A stretch of 64,000 bases of DNA from Brevundimonas sp. (GTDB lineage: Bacteria > Pseudomonadota > Alphaproteobacteria > Caulobacterales > Caulobacteraceae). The DNA lies in assembly GCF_019636155.1 (NCBI RefSeq), contig NZ_JAHBYB010000002.1, forward strand, positions 62,001 through 126,000, written 5' to 3'. The notes below the pieces were generated by a model, which did not search any database, had not been told where the DNA came from, and saw only the letters and a program-made list of their open reading frames with translations. Positions 49,652 through 57,738 of the stretch are shown here, one piece after another (positions within the stretch are counted from its first letter, which is position 1; every line of letters begins with the position of its first letter). Made by a program: the position numbers and the translations under genes.

Positions 49652-49962
49652 TCCTGGCCCTGGCGGCCTGTTCGTCGTCGGCGCCGACGGTTCCGGCCAC
49701 CGCGCCGCGGATGGTTGAACATGCCGAACAGACGCGCCCCATCGGCGATCATCAGCCGCCGGCCGAGGCCGATCTGTGCCGGGCGCGCGACATGCAGTGG
49801 CTGGTCGGGAAACCCAAGGCCGAGATTCCCGTTCCGGTCCAGGTGGTGAACCGGCGGGTGACCTGCACGACCTGCCCCGTCACCGAGGACTATTCGGCCC
49901 ACCGGCTGAACATCTTCTATGATCGTGAAACCGGCCTGGTCGAACAGGTCCGGTGCGGCTGA
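49570..49962 (+). CDS. I78 inhibitor-like lipoprotein with CxxC, first copy (start uncertain)
   Basis: The reading frame ending at 49962 contains a lipoprotein signal (GGLILALAACSSS) and a C-terminal domain like the peptidase-inhibitor I78 family: LCRARDMQWLVGKPKAEI, then CTTCPVTEDYSAHRLNIFYDRETGLVEQVRCG. I78 inhibitors are small and bind serine peptidases. There is no ATG before the signal peptide; a TTG at 49570 inside holC is the best in-frame start, while the ATG at 49711 would give a soluble 83-residue form lacking the lipobox. A related gene follows at 49984. The CxxC (CTTC) is unusual for I78. Residues after the lipobox are Pro/Ala/Thr-rich. Confidence 0.6.
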   Translation: MEGVEGGRVGPGLLATGWGRALGAGGLILALAACSSSAPTVPATAPRMVEHAEQTRPIGDHQPPAEADLCRARDMQWLVGKPKAEIPVPVQVVNRRVTCTTCPVTEDYSAHRLNIFYDRETGLVEQVRCG

Positions 49963-49983
49963 GCCGCGCAAAGGAGACGCCGA

Positions 49984-50268
49984 ATGAAGATCCTGCTGAT
50001 CCCGGCCCTCGCCGCCGTGGCCGGTCTGGCCGCCTGCAACGGGGCGACGCCGCCGCCTTCGGGCGAGCCGACCCCCATCGCCTGCAAGGCGACCGACTAT
50101 CAGGGCTATGTCGGGCGCCAGCGGTCGGACATCCCGGCGGCGCCGGCGGGGCGCATCTTCCGGGTGCTGTGCTCGACCTGTGCGGCGACGATGGATTTCC
50201 GCGAGAACCGGGTCAACTTCACCTTCGATGAGGCGACCGGCCGGGTGACGCGCGTGTCCTGCGGCTAA
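49984..50268 (+). CDS. I78 inhibitor-like lipoprotein with CxxC, second copy
   Basis: This 94-residue protein has a signal peptide MKILLIPALAAVAGLAAC with the lipobox LAAC (Cys18). A short linker and an I78-like domain follow: IACKATDYQGYVGRQRSDI, then VLCSTCAATMDFRENRVNFTF and DEATGRVTRVSCG. In ordinary I78 proteins the run before T-M-D-x-x-x-x-R-[LV]-N is R-[VI]-[IV]-x-P-G; here it is CSTC, shared with the preceding protein. AAGGAGAC precedes the ATG. It is the last gene before the convergent ABC-F gene, 4 bp away. The targets are unknown; an envelope peptidase is the natural guess. Confidence 0.78.
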   Translation: MKILLIPALAAVAGLAACNGATPPPSGEPTPIACKATDYQGYVGRQRSDIPAAPAGRIFRVLCSTCAATMDFRENRVNFTFDEATGRVTRVSCG

Positions 50269-50272
50269 GGCG

Positions 50273-52204
50273 TCATTGCACCTCCGCCAGGGCTTCCTCG
50301 GCCTGGATCCAGGCGGCTTCGGCGGCGTCGAGGTCGGACTGGGCCTTGGCGCGGGCGCGGGTCAGGCCCTCCAGCGCCTTGGGATCGGACACCGCCGCCT
50401 GGGCCAGGTCGTCGTCGATGCGCGACAGGTCGGCCGCCACCCGTGCCAGGGTCTCTTCCGCCTTCCTGGCCGCATGGCGCAGGGTGGAGGGTGAAGGACC
50501 GTCTTTTTTCTTGCCCCTATCGCTCGCGCCGCGGGCGCTCGCTGCTTGAGGGGCGCCCCTGTCGCTCGCGGCTTGAGGGGCGGGGACGGCTGAGGCTTCC
50601 TCGGTCTTGATCTGGGCGGGGCGGACAGCGCCGGCCTGTTTGGCGCGGTCCAGGACGAATTTGGCGTAGTCGTCCATGTCGCCCTCGAACGGCACGACCT
50701 TGCCGTCGGCGGCCAGCCACAGGCGGTCGGCCACCAGCTCCATCAGCGAGCGGTCGTGGGTGATCAGGATCACCGCGCCCGTATATTCGTTCAGCGCGTC
50801 CAGCAGGGCGCGGCGGCTGTCGATGTCCAGGTGGTTGGTCGGTTCGTCCAGGATCAGGATGTGCGGCGCATCCATGGCCACCAGGTTCAGCAGCAGACGC
50901 GCGCGTTCGCCGCCCGACAGGCTGTCGACCTTGGTCTCCTGCTTCTCGAACGGCAGGCCGAACTGGGCCAGTCGGGACCGGCGGCTGGATTCCGAGGCGT
51001 CCGGCATGGCCCGGCGGATGATCTCCAGCGGGGTGTCGGTCGGGTCCATGGCCTCGATCTGGTGCTGGTGGAACCAGCCGACGCGCATCTTGCCGTCGCG
51101 GTGGAATTCGCCCGCCTGGATATCGAGGGCCTTGGCGATCAGCTTGGCGAAGGTCGACTTGCCCGCCCCGTTGACGCCCAGAAGGCCGATGCGGTCGTCC
51201 AGGTCCATCCGCAGGTTCAGGTGCTTCAGCACCGCCTTGCCGGGCTCATAGCCCACCGACGCCTTCTCCAGCCGGATCAGGGGCGGGGGCAGGGGACGTT
51301 CGGGCGACGGCAGGACGAAGGGGGCCACCCGCTCTTCGGGCGGCAGTTCGATCCGCTGCATCTTCTCCAGCTTCTTGACGCGCGACTGGGCCTGGGTGGC
51401 CTTGGACGCCTTGGCCTTGAAGCGATCGACGAATTTCTGGAGGTGGGCGCGCTCGGCGTCCTGCTTGGCCTTGTTGGCCTCCATCAGGCGCAGCTTCTCG
51501 GCGCGGGTCTTTTCAAAGGTGTCGTAGTTGCCGGTGTAGAGGTCCAGCTTGCGGTTCGACAGGTGCAGGATGTGGGTGCAGACCTCGTTGAGCATCTCGC
51601 GGTCGTGGCTGATGATCAGCGCCGTCGCCGGATATTTCTTCAGCCGGGCCTCAAGCCACAGGGCGCCCTCCAGGTCCAGATAGTTGGTCGGTTCGTCCAG
51701 CAGCAGCATGTCGGGCTGGGCGAACAGGGCGGCGGCCAGGGCCACCCGCATCCGCCACCCGCCCGAGAAATGCGCCATGGGGCGGTGGATGTCCTCCTGG
51801 CTGAAGCCCAGTCCGACCAGGATTTCGGCGGCGCGTGCGGGGGCGGCGTCGGCGTCGATCTCGATCAGGCGCGACCAGATCTCGCCCATTTCTTCCGGTT
51901 CGGCGGTTTCCAGCCGGGTCAGCAGGTCGTGGCGTTCGGCGTCCGCCTCCAGAATGGTTTCCAGCACGCTGACGGGGGTGGCCGGGTGTTCCTGATCGAC
52001 CGAGCCGATGCGTGCGGTCTTGGGCAGGCTGACCTCGTCGCCCCCGGCGACCAGTTCGCCCAGGATCACCTTGAACAGGGTCGACTTGCCGATGCCGTTG
52101 CGGCCCACCAGCCCGACCTTGGCGCCGGGGGGCAGGCTGACGGAGGCGTTGTCCAGGAACTGACGGCCCCAGGCGTTGAGGGTCAGGTTGGTGATCTGAA
52201 GCAT
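50273..52204 (-). CDS. ABC-F family ATPase, YheS-type
   Basis: This 643-residue protein has two ABC domains on one chain and no membrane part. Walker A motifs are [12 protein letters not shown] (about residues 31-42) and [12 protein letters not shown] (about 343-354); signatures are [12 protein letters not shown] and [12 protein letters not shown]. An interdomain linker contains [20 protein letters not shown], and a C-terminal coiled coil follows. ABC-F proteins bind the ribosomal E site and relieve stalled translation; the order of motifs best matches YheS. A stretch before the coiled coil (APQAASDRG repeated, about residues 545-570) is encoded by a DNA repeat. Confidence 0.9.
   Translation of the reverse strand: MLQITNLTLNAWGRQFLDNASVSLPPGAKVGLVGRNGIGKSTLFKVILGELVAGGDEVSLPKTARIGSVDQEHPATPVSVLETILEADAERHDLLTRLETAEPEEMGEIWSRLIEIDADAAPARAAEILVGLGFSQEDIHRPMAHFSGGWRMRVALAAALFAQPDMLLLDEPTNYLDLEGALWLEARLKKYPATALIISHDREMLNEVCTHILHLSNRKLDLYTGNYDTFEKTRAEKLRLMEANKAKQDAERAHLQKFVDRFKAKASKATQAQSRVKKLEKMQRIELPPEERVAPFVLPSPERPLPPPLIRLEKASVGYEPGKAVLKHLNLRMDLDDRIGLLGVNGAGKSTFAKLIAKALDIQAGEFHRDGKMRVGWFHQHQIEAMDPTDTPLEIIRRAMPDASESSRRSRLAQFGLPFEKQETKVDSLSGGERARLLLNLVAMDAPHILILDEPTNHLDIDSRRALLDALNEYTGAVILITHDRSLMELVADRLWLAADGKVVPFEGDMDDYAKFVLDRAKQAGAVRPAQIKTEEASAVPAPQAASDRGAPQAASARGASDRGKKKDGPSPSTLRHAARKAEETLARVAADLSRIDDDLAQAAVSDPKALEGLTRARAKAQSDLDAAEAAWIQAEEALAEVQ
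50513..50581. repeat. direct repeat inside the ABC-F linker
   Basis: GCCCCTATCGCTCGCG (50513-50528) recurs as GCCCCTGTCGCTCGCG (50555-50570). GCTTGAGGGGC recurs at 50544-50554 and 50571-50581. Both lie within coding sequence and yield the repeated APQAAS-[DA]RG peptide. Confidence 0.75.
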
Positions 52205-52213
52205 GGAGAAGGC

Positions 52214-52251
52214 TTGACTTTCGAACTGGTCATTTCAATATGACTGGTCAT
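52214..52251 (+). promoter_or_regulatory. promoter and paired operator of the toxin-antitoxin operon
   Basis: TTGACT (52214-52219), a 17-nt spacer and AATATG (52237-52242) form a plausible promoter whose start point would fall at or next to the ATG at 52250, giving a leaderless message. ACTGGTCAT occurs twice (52225-52233 and 52243-52251), 18 bp apart, overlapping the promoter: a likely site for autorepression by the antitoxin. Confidence 0.55.
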
Positions 52252-52537
52252 GACGCATGACCATGTGACCGGCGAGGTCGTCATAACGGCGACGGAGTTC
52301 AAGGCCAAGTGCCTGGACCTCATCGACCGCCTTCAGCGCGGCGCCTTAAGGAAGGTGACGATCACCAAACGCGGAAAGCCGGCGGCCGTGGTCAATCAGG
52401 CGCAGGCCGAAGAAGCCTTCGATCTGCGCCGCATGGTCGGCGCCATGAAGGGCACGGTCATCGCGCCCGCGGGGTTCGACTGGACGGCGCCGATGGACCT
52501 CGATCCGCTCGATTCCGAAAACGGGATCATCGACTGA
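52250..52537 (+). CDS. type II antitoxin, Phd/YefM family
   Basis: This 95-residue protein has the Phd/YefM DNA-binding core: GEVVITATEFKAKCLDLIDRL (first part GEVVITATEFKAKCL), then VTITKRGKPAAVVNQA. The C-terminal half (DWTAPMDLDPLDSENGIID) would wrap the toxin and block its active site. It should repress its own operon through the paired ACTGGTCAT sites upstream. Its stop overlaps the toxin start as TGATG, the usual coupling that keeps the antitoxin in excess. No Shine-Dalgarno precedes the ATG. Confidence 0.88.
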   Translation: MTHDHVTGEVVITATEFKAKCLDLIDRLQRGALRKVTITKRGKPAAVVNQAQAEEAFDLRRMVGAMKGTVIAPAGFDWTAPMDLDPLDSENGIID

Positions 52538-52962
52538 TGCGGGAGGCGGTGCTTCTCGACACCAATGCGATCATCGATCTGGCCACCGGGACCGGGCTGG
52601 CGCCGATGGCGATGGACGCCGCTGCGAAAGCCTCTGCCGATGGCGTTCTGCTGGTATCGCCCGTCTCCGCCTGGGAGATCGGCAATATCAGCCGGCCGCG
52701 CAACACGCGCAGCGGCCTGGACTTCCTGCCCGACCCGCTTACTTGGTTTCGACGGTTCATCGACAGCTATCGCGTCGCGGTGACGCCGCTGACCATCGAG
52801 GCCGCGATCGCAGCGGCCGCCTTGCCGGAAGGGATGAACGCCGATCCGGCGGATCGATTGCTGACGGCGACGGCGCGGAATCTGGACGCCGTGCTTATCA
52901 CGCGCGACAAAAACATCCTGGCTTATGCCGCGCAGGGGCACGTCCGCGCCATCTCGTCCTGA
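52537..52962 (+). CDS. type II toxin, PIN-domain ribonuclease (VapC-like)
   Basis: This 141-residue PIN-domain protein has the acidic residues expected for metal-dependent RNase activity: Asp8 in [11 protein letters not shown], Glu in SAWEIGNI (about residue 48), Asp in [13 protein letters not shown] (about 110), and Asp in VLITRDKNI (about 127). VapC toxins cleave tRNA or rRNA at specific sites. Pairing with a Phd-type rather than VapB-type antitoxin is common in alphaproteobacteria. The start overlaps the antitoxin stop. Confidence 0.9.
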   Translation: MREAVLLDTNAIIDLATGTGLAPMAMDAAAKASADGVLLVSPVSAWEIGNISRPRNTRSGLDFLPDPLTWFRRFIDSYRVAVTPLTIEAAIAAAALPEGMNADPADRLLTATARNLDAVLITRDKNILAYAAQGHVRAISS

Positions 52963-53038
52963 CGCATGGGTTGGAAACCGTTGGGGCCGTCGCTATAAGC
53001 CCGCGACCTTCAATCTCCCAACAAGAAGTCGCTCTCTC

Positions 53039-53458
53039 ATGACCGAACGCACCTTCTCGATCATCAAGCCCGACGCCACCCGTCGCAACCTGACCGGCGC
53101 CATCAACGCCGTCATCGAAGGCGCGGGCCTGCGTATCGTCGGCCAGCGCCGGGTCCATCTGACCGAGGCCCAGGCCAAGAAATTCTATGAAGTCCACGCC
53201 GAGCGTCCCTTCTACGGCGAACTGGTCGGCCAGATGACCGCCGAGCCGGTGGTGGTCCAGGTTCTGGAAGGCGACAACGCCGTGGCCCGCTATCGCGAAG
53301 TCATGGGCGCCACCAACCCGGAACAGGCCGCCGAAGGCACGATCCGCAAGCAGTTCGCCCTGTCGATCGGTGAAAACTCGGTCCACGGCTCGGACTCGGT
53401 CGAGAACGCGGGCATCGAAATCGCCCAGTTCTTCACCGACGATCAGATCGTCGGCTAA
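53039..53458 (+). CDS. ndk: nucleoside diphosphate kinase
   Basis: This 139-residue enzyme equalises NTP and dNTP pools by a phospho-His mechanism; the active His lies in [16 protein letters not shown], near residue 116. [19 protein letters not shown] and [22 protein letters not shown] are typical. Length is standard. AAGAAG about 12 nt upstream is a weak ribosome-binding site. A strong terminator follows 42 bp after the stop. Confidence 0.97.
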   Translation: MTERTFSIIKPDATRRNLTGAINAVIEGAGLRIVGQRRVHLTEAQAKKFYEVHAERPFYGELVGQMTAEPVVVQVLEGDNAVARYREVMGATNPEQAAEGTIRKQFALSIGENSVHGSDSVENAGIEIAQFFTDDQIVG

Positions 53459-53500
53459 GGCCTTGTTCCTGGGCCGCGATCGTCGGCCCTTGCAAACAGC

Positions 53501-53541
53501 ACGGCCCGCGACCGGAACCGGTTGCGGGCCGTTTTCGTTTT
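53501..53541 (+). terminator. terminator after ndk
   Basis: ACGGCCCGCGACCGG and CCGGTTGCGGGCCGT pair as a 15-bp stem (one G-T pair) with a 2-nt loop, followed by TTTCGTTTT. Confidence 0.88.
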
Positions 53542-53573
53542 CATCCCACTCTCTCGACGCAGGAGCTGAAACG

Positions 53574-53792
53574 ATGAAGACGATCATGAAACCCGCCGCT
53601 GTCGGCCTGGGCGCCCTGATGGCCCTGTCCCTGGCGGCTTGCGGCACGACGATGGAACAACGGGCGGCCTCGGGCGCCCTGGGCGGCGCCGTGGCCGGTC
53701 AGGTGATCGGCGGCAATACCGGCGCCACGGTCGCGGGCGCGGCTATCGGCGCGGCCGCCGGCGCGGCCACCACGCCCAACCGCCCGCGCTGA
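53574..53792 (+). CDS. small glycine-zipper lipoprotein
   Basis: This 72-residue protein has a lipoprotein signal (VGLGALMALSLAAC, lipobox LAAC with Cys near residue 23), then GTTMEQRAASGALGGAVAGQVIGG and repeated G-x-x-x-G/A spacing (GAAIGAAAGAA), a glycine zipper that inserts in membranes. The family resembles small Gly-zipper and OsmB-like envelope lipoproteins of unsettled role. AGGAG precedes the ATG by 9-10 nt. A bidirectional terminator closes it. Confidence 0.82.
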   Translation: MKTIMKPAAVGLGALMALSLAACGTTMEQRAASGALGGAVAGQVIGGNTGATVAGAAIGAAAGAATTPNRPR

Positions 53793-53810
53793 TCGCGGCG
53801 GATGACGACA

Positions 53811-53843
53811 AAAGGCCCGGAGCGAGGCTCCGGGCCTTTTCTT
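53811..53843. terminator. bidirectional terminator
   Basis: AAAGGCCCGGAGC, a 3-nt loop and GCTCCGGGCCTTT make a perfect 13-bp stem with T-runs on both strands, between the lipoprotein gene and the convergent M13 peptidase gene. Confidence 0.9.
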
Positions 53844-53859
53844 TGGGCCGATCCGGACC

Positions 53860-55929
53860 TTACCAGATGCGGGCGCGGTTCTCGGGCGCGATATAGCCCG
53901 CCTCGCCCGGCTGGACGTCGAAGGCGTCATACCAGGCGTCGATGTTGCGCAGGTTCAGCGAGGCGCGGGCCGGGCCGGGGCTGTGCGGATCGGTCGCCAG
54001 CTGCTGCTGCAGGGCGGCGTCGCGGGTCTTTTCACGCCACACCTGGGCCCAGCCCAGGAAGAAGCGTTGGTCGCCGGTCAGGCCGTCCAGGACCGGGGCG
54101 GGCCGGCCGTTCAGCGACAGGTGATAGCCGTCCAGCGCCACCAGCAGGCCGCCCAGGTCGCCGATGTTTTCGCCCATGGTCAGCCGGCCGTTGATGTGGA
54201 TGCCCGGCAGGGGTTCGGCGGCGTCGAACTGGGCCCCCAGGACGGTGATCCGCTGCTCGAACTTGGTCGAATCCTCGGCCGTCCACCAGTCGCGCAGGAC
54301 GCCGTCGCCGTCGACGGTGCGGCCCTGGTCGTCGAAGCCGTGGCTGATCTCGTGGCCGATCACGGCGCCGATGCCGCCGTAGTTGACCGCCGGATCGGCG
54401 TTCGGGTCGAAGAAGGGCGGCTGTAGGATGGCGGCGGGGAAGACGATCTCGTTGCGCGGCGGGTTGTAGTAGGCGTTGATCGTCTGGGGCGTCATGCCCC
54501 ATTCCAGCGGATCGACCGGCCCCTTAAGCTTGTTCAGGTTGTAGGCCCATTCGAAGGCGGCCGCGCGCTCGACATTGCCGTACAGGTCGTCAGGCCGAAT
54601 CTCGAGGCCGGAATAGTCGCGCCACTTCTCGGGATAGCCGATCTTCACCGTGAAATGGTCGATCTTGTAGAGCGCCTGCTGCTTGGTCTCGTCGCTCATC
54701 CAGTCCAGGCCCTGAAGACGCACGCGCATGGCGGCGATCAGGTTCTGGACCAGGGTCTCCATCTGGGCCTTGGACGAGGCCGGGAAGTGGCGGGCCACAT
54801 ATTCCTTGCCCAGGGCCTCGCCCAGGGTGCCGTCAACCAGGGTGACGCCGCGTTTCCAGCGGGGGCGGTTCTCGGGCGTGCCGTTCAACACCTTGCCGCG
54901 GAAGTCGAAGCGGGCGTCGACGAATTCCTGGCTCAGATAGGGGGCCGCCTGATCGGCCACATTGAAGGCCTGCCAGGCCTGCAGGGTGGCGACCGGGGTC
55001 TCGGCGAACAGCTGGGCCAGGCGCGGGAAGGCGGAGGCCTCGCTGACGATCAGCTGGGGCCGGTCGGCGAAACCGGCGGCCTCGGCCCAGGCGCGCCAGG
55101 GGAAGCCCGGCGCGTCGGCGGCCAGCTGGTCCAGGGTGGCGGGGTTGTAGGTCTTGACCATGTCGCGGCGGTCGGCGATCAGCCAGTGACGCTCGGCCAC
55201 CTGGGTCTCGAAGGCGACGATGTCGGCGGCGGCCTGGTCGGCGTCGGGCCAGCCCGCCAGGGTCAGCATCCGCGCCACATAGGCCTGATAGGCGGTCTTG
55301 GCGGCGGCGAACTGGGGGTTCAGGTAATATTCGCGCTCGGGCAGGCCCAGGCCGGCGTGCGATAGATAAACGGCGTAGGCGTCGGGGTCCTTCAGGTCCT
55401 CGAACACCGAGGCGCCGAACAGGCTGGAGCCGAAACCGCCGAACGAACGGCCCATCAGGACCGCCAGCTTCTCATGGCTGTCGGCCGCGCGGATCGCCTG
55501 CAGGTCGGAGGCCAGGGGGGCGGCGCCCAGCTGGTTGACCCGGGCCTCGTCCATGAAGCTGCTGAACAGGCCGCCGATGCGGGTCGCCTCGGGCGAGCTG
55601 GTCGGATTGGCGGCGGCGTTCTCGATGATGGCCTTCAGATAGTCCTGGGTCTGGTCGAACAGGACGTGCCAGTTGCTCCAGGAGGTCCGGTCGGCCGGAA
55701 TTTCCGTCGCATCCAGCCAGGCGCCGGAGGCGTAGCGGTTGAAGTCGTCGCCCGGCTTGGTCGCCAGGTCGCGGGTGACGGGATCGAAGCCCCAGGTTCC
55801 GATGGCGGCGTGGGTCGCGCCGGCGCTCTCGGCCGTGGCGGGGGCGGCGGTCTGGGCCGTGGCGGCGCCGGCCGAAAGGATGACGGCCAGGGCGGCGGTG
55901 ACCGCATAGAAACGAGACGTTCTGCTCAT
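53860..55929 (-). CDS. M13 family zinc metallopeptidase (neprilysin-like)
   Basis: This 689-residue secreted peptidase has a signal peptide (AVTAALAVILSAGAATAQ, cleavage near residue 26), a long M13_N domain (WGFDPVTRDLATKPGDDFNRYASG onward in two lobes), and the catalytic M13 domain with zinc motif VIGHEISHGFDDQGR (about residues 520-534), the third zinc ligand in GENIGDLGGL (about 585-594), and NAYYNPPRNEIVFPAA. It degrades short peptides in the periplasm or outside. AGGAGAGCTC precedes the ATG. Upstream readings beyond 55929 cross the promoter and are rejected. Confidence 0.95.
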   Translation of the reverse strand: MSRTSRFYAVTAALAVILSAGAATAQTAAPATAESAGATHAAIGTWGFDPVTRDLATKPGDDFNRYASGAWLDATEIPADRTSWSNWHVLFDQTQDYLKAIIENAAANPTSSPEATRIGGLFSSFMDEARVNQLGAAPLASDLQAIRAADSHEKLAVLMGRSFGGFGSSLFGASVFEDLKDPDAYAVYLSHAGLGLPEREYYLNPQFAAAKTAYQAYVARMLTLAGWPDADQAAADIVAFETQVAERHWLIADRRDMVKTYNPATLDQLAADAPGFPWRAWAEAAGFADRPQLIVSEASAFPRLAQLFAETPVATLQAWQAFNVADQAAPYLSQEFVDARFDFRGKVLNGTPENRPRWKRGVTLVDGTLGEALGKEYVARHFPASSKAQMETLVQNLIAAMRVRLQGLDWMSDETKQQALYKIDHFTVKIGYPEKWRDYSGLEIRPDDLYGNVERAAAFEWAYNLNKLKGPVDPLEWGMTPQTINAYYNPPRNEIVFPAAILQPPFFDPNADPAVNYGGIGAVIGHEISHGFDDQGRTVDGDGVLRDWWTAEDSTKFEQRITVLGAQFDAAEPLPGIHINGRLTMGENIGDLGGLLVALDGYHLSLNGRPAPVLDGLTGDQRFFLGWAQVWREKTRDAALQQQLATDPHSPGPARASLNLRNIDAWYDAFDVQPGEAGYIAPENRARIW

Positions 55930-56032
55930 GAAGAGCTCTCCTGCGAAATGGCGACGCACATTCACGCCCAATCGGGCGCGTTGTCGCCCGCCGAACACCG
56001 ACATTACAGAAATATAATCCGGCGGCGAGGGC

Positions 56033-56614
56033 TCAGGCCGGGTTCTGTCGGCAGAAGGCGTCCAGGGCGGCGGGATACAGGCCGTGCTCGGCCGCCAGCA
56101 CTCGCTGGGCCAGGACGGCGGGGGTGTCGTCCGGCAGGATCGGCACGCGCGACTGGGCCAGGATGGGGCCTTCGTCACAGCCCTCGGTGACCAGGTGGAC
56201 GGTGCAGCCCGCCTCGGGATCGCCGGCCGCCAGGGCGCGGGCGTGGGTGTCCAGCCCCGGATATTTCGGCAGCAGGCTGGGGTGGATGTTCAGCATCCGG
56301 CCGGCCCAGCGCCCGACCAGCCAGGGCGTCAGCAGCCGCATGTATCCGGCCAGGGCCGCGACCTGGACGCCGTGACGGGCCATTTCGGCGTCCAGGGCCT
56401 GTTCATGCGCCTGCCGATCACGGCCGAAGAGGCGATGATCGATGGCGACGGCCGTCACCCCCTTGGCCCGGGCCACGGCCAGGCCCCCCGCTTCGGGATT
56501 GTTGGACAGGACCAGGGCCACCTCGAAGGCGGCGCCTTCGGCCCGGCCGGCGTCGATCAGGGCCGCCATGTTCGATCCGGCGCCGGAGATCAGGACGGCG
56601 ACGCGGGTCTTCAT
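56033..56614 (-). CDS. purN: phosphoribosylglycinamide formyltransferase
   Basis: This 193-residue enzyme formylates GAR with 10-formyl-THF, third step of purine synthesis. RVAVLISGAGSNMAALIDA is the phosphate-binding N-terminus, and MLNIHPSLLPKYPGLDTHARAL holds the catalytic Asn and His of the N-I-H-P motif; CTVHLVTEGCDEGPILAQ includes the catalytic Asp. It follows purM by 4 bp on the same strand, the usual purM-purN order. Confidence 0.96.
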   Translation of the reverse strand: MKTRVAVLISGAGSNMAALIDAGRAEGAAFEVALVLSNNPEAGGLAVARAKGVTAVAIDHRLFGRDRQAHEQALDAEMARHGVQVAALAGYMRLLTPWLVGRWAGRMLNIHPSLLPKYPGLDTHARALAAGDPEAGCTVHLVTEGCDEGPILAQSRVPILPDDTPAVLAQRVLAAEHGLYPAALDAFCRQNPA

Positions 56615-56618
56615 CGGC

Positions 56619-57656
56619 TCAGCCGGCGACCAGCTGGCCGCAGACGAAGGCGGCCTCGCCCGCGTTCAGCAGGGCGGCCAGGACCGGCTCGGCGTTCTCG
56701 GGCGCGACGATCAGGATGAAGCCGATCCCGCAGTTGAAGGTGCGGCGCATCTCGTGATCCGAGACCCCGCCGGTATTCTGCAGCCATTCGAAGACATGGG
56801 GCAGGGGCCAGGCGTCCCAGTCGAAGGCGGCGCTCAGGCCCTCGGCGATACAGCGCGGGGGATTCTCGATCAGGCCGCCGCCAGTGATGTGGGCCGCCCC
56901 CTTGATCAGCCCCGCCTTCATCAGCGGCAGGACCGGCTTCACATAGATGCGGGTCGGCTCCATCAGGGCCTGGGCCAGGGTGCGGTCGCGGGCGAAGGGG
57001 GCGTCGTCGCCCCACGACAGGCCCGAGGCCTCGACGATCTTGCGCACCAGGGAATAGCCGTTCGAGTGCGGGCCGGAAGAGGCCAGGCCGATGACCAGGT
57101 CGCCGGCCGACTGGCGGTCCAGATAGGGCAGGACATGGCCCCGCTCGACCGCTCCGACCGAGAAACCGGCCAGGTCATAGTCGCCGCCCGCATACATGCC
57201 GGGCATTTCGGCCGTTTCGCCGCCCACCAGGGCGCAGCCGGCCTGGCGGCAGCCCTCGGCGATGCCCGCGACCACGCGACGCGCGGCGTCCACGTCCAGT
57301 TTTCCGGTGGCGTAATAATCCAGGAACATCAGGGGCTCGGCGCCCTGGGCCAGCAGGTCGTTGACGCACATGGCCACCAGGTCGACGCCCACGCCATCAT
57401 GCCGCCCGGTCTCGATGGCGATCTTCAGCTTGGTGCCGACGCCGTCGGTGGTGGTGACGATCAGCGGGTCCTCGAACCCCGCCGCCTTCAGGTCGAACAG
57501 GGCGCCGAACCCGCCCAGGGAGGCCTCCGCACCGGGGCGTTGCGTCGACCTGGCCAGGGGCTTGATGGCGTCCACCAGCATTTCGCCGGCGTCGATGTCC
57601 ACGCCCGCATCGGCATAGGTCAGGCCGTTGGTGGGCGAATCCTTGTGCGCCGTCAT
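56619..57656 (-). CDS. purM: phosphoribosylformylglycinamidine cyclo-ligase
   Basis: This 345-residue AIR synthetase closes the imidazole ring using [24 protein letters not shown] is the family start, [16 protein letters not shown] the ATP-site loop, [12 protein letters not shown] the conserved acidic motif, and [14 protein letters not shown] the C-terminal domain signature. The ATG at 57656 was preferred to a GTG at 57710 because similarity begins there. It is divergent from rnd with an 82-bp gap. Confidence 0.96.
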   Translation of the reverse strand: MTAHKDSPTNGLTYADAGVDIDAGEMLVDAIKPLARSTQRPGAEASLGGFGALFDLKAAGFEDPLIVTTTDGVGTKLKIAIETGRHDGVGVDLVAMCVNDLLAQGAEPLMFLDYYATGKLDVDAARRVVAGIAEGCRQAGCALVGGETAEMPGMYAGGDYDLAGFSVGAVERGHVLPYLDRQSAGDLVIGLASSGPHSNGYSLVRKIVEASGLSWGDDAPFARDRTLAQALMEPTRIYVKPVLPLMKAGLIKGAAHITGGGLIENPPRCIAEGLSAAFDWDAWPLPHVFEWLQNTGGVSDHEMRRTFNCGIGFILIVAPENAEPVLAALLNAGEAAFVCGQLVAG

Positions 57657-57738
57657 CGGGAGGGGAGCCTTGAATCGGTGAACGAAAAGTCCCGGCGGCT
57701 CTTGCCACACGGGGCGTCGCGGGGGCTATAGCATCCGA

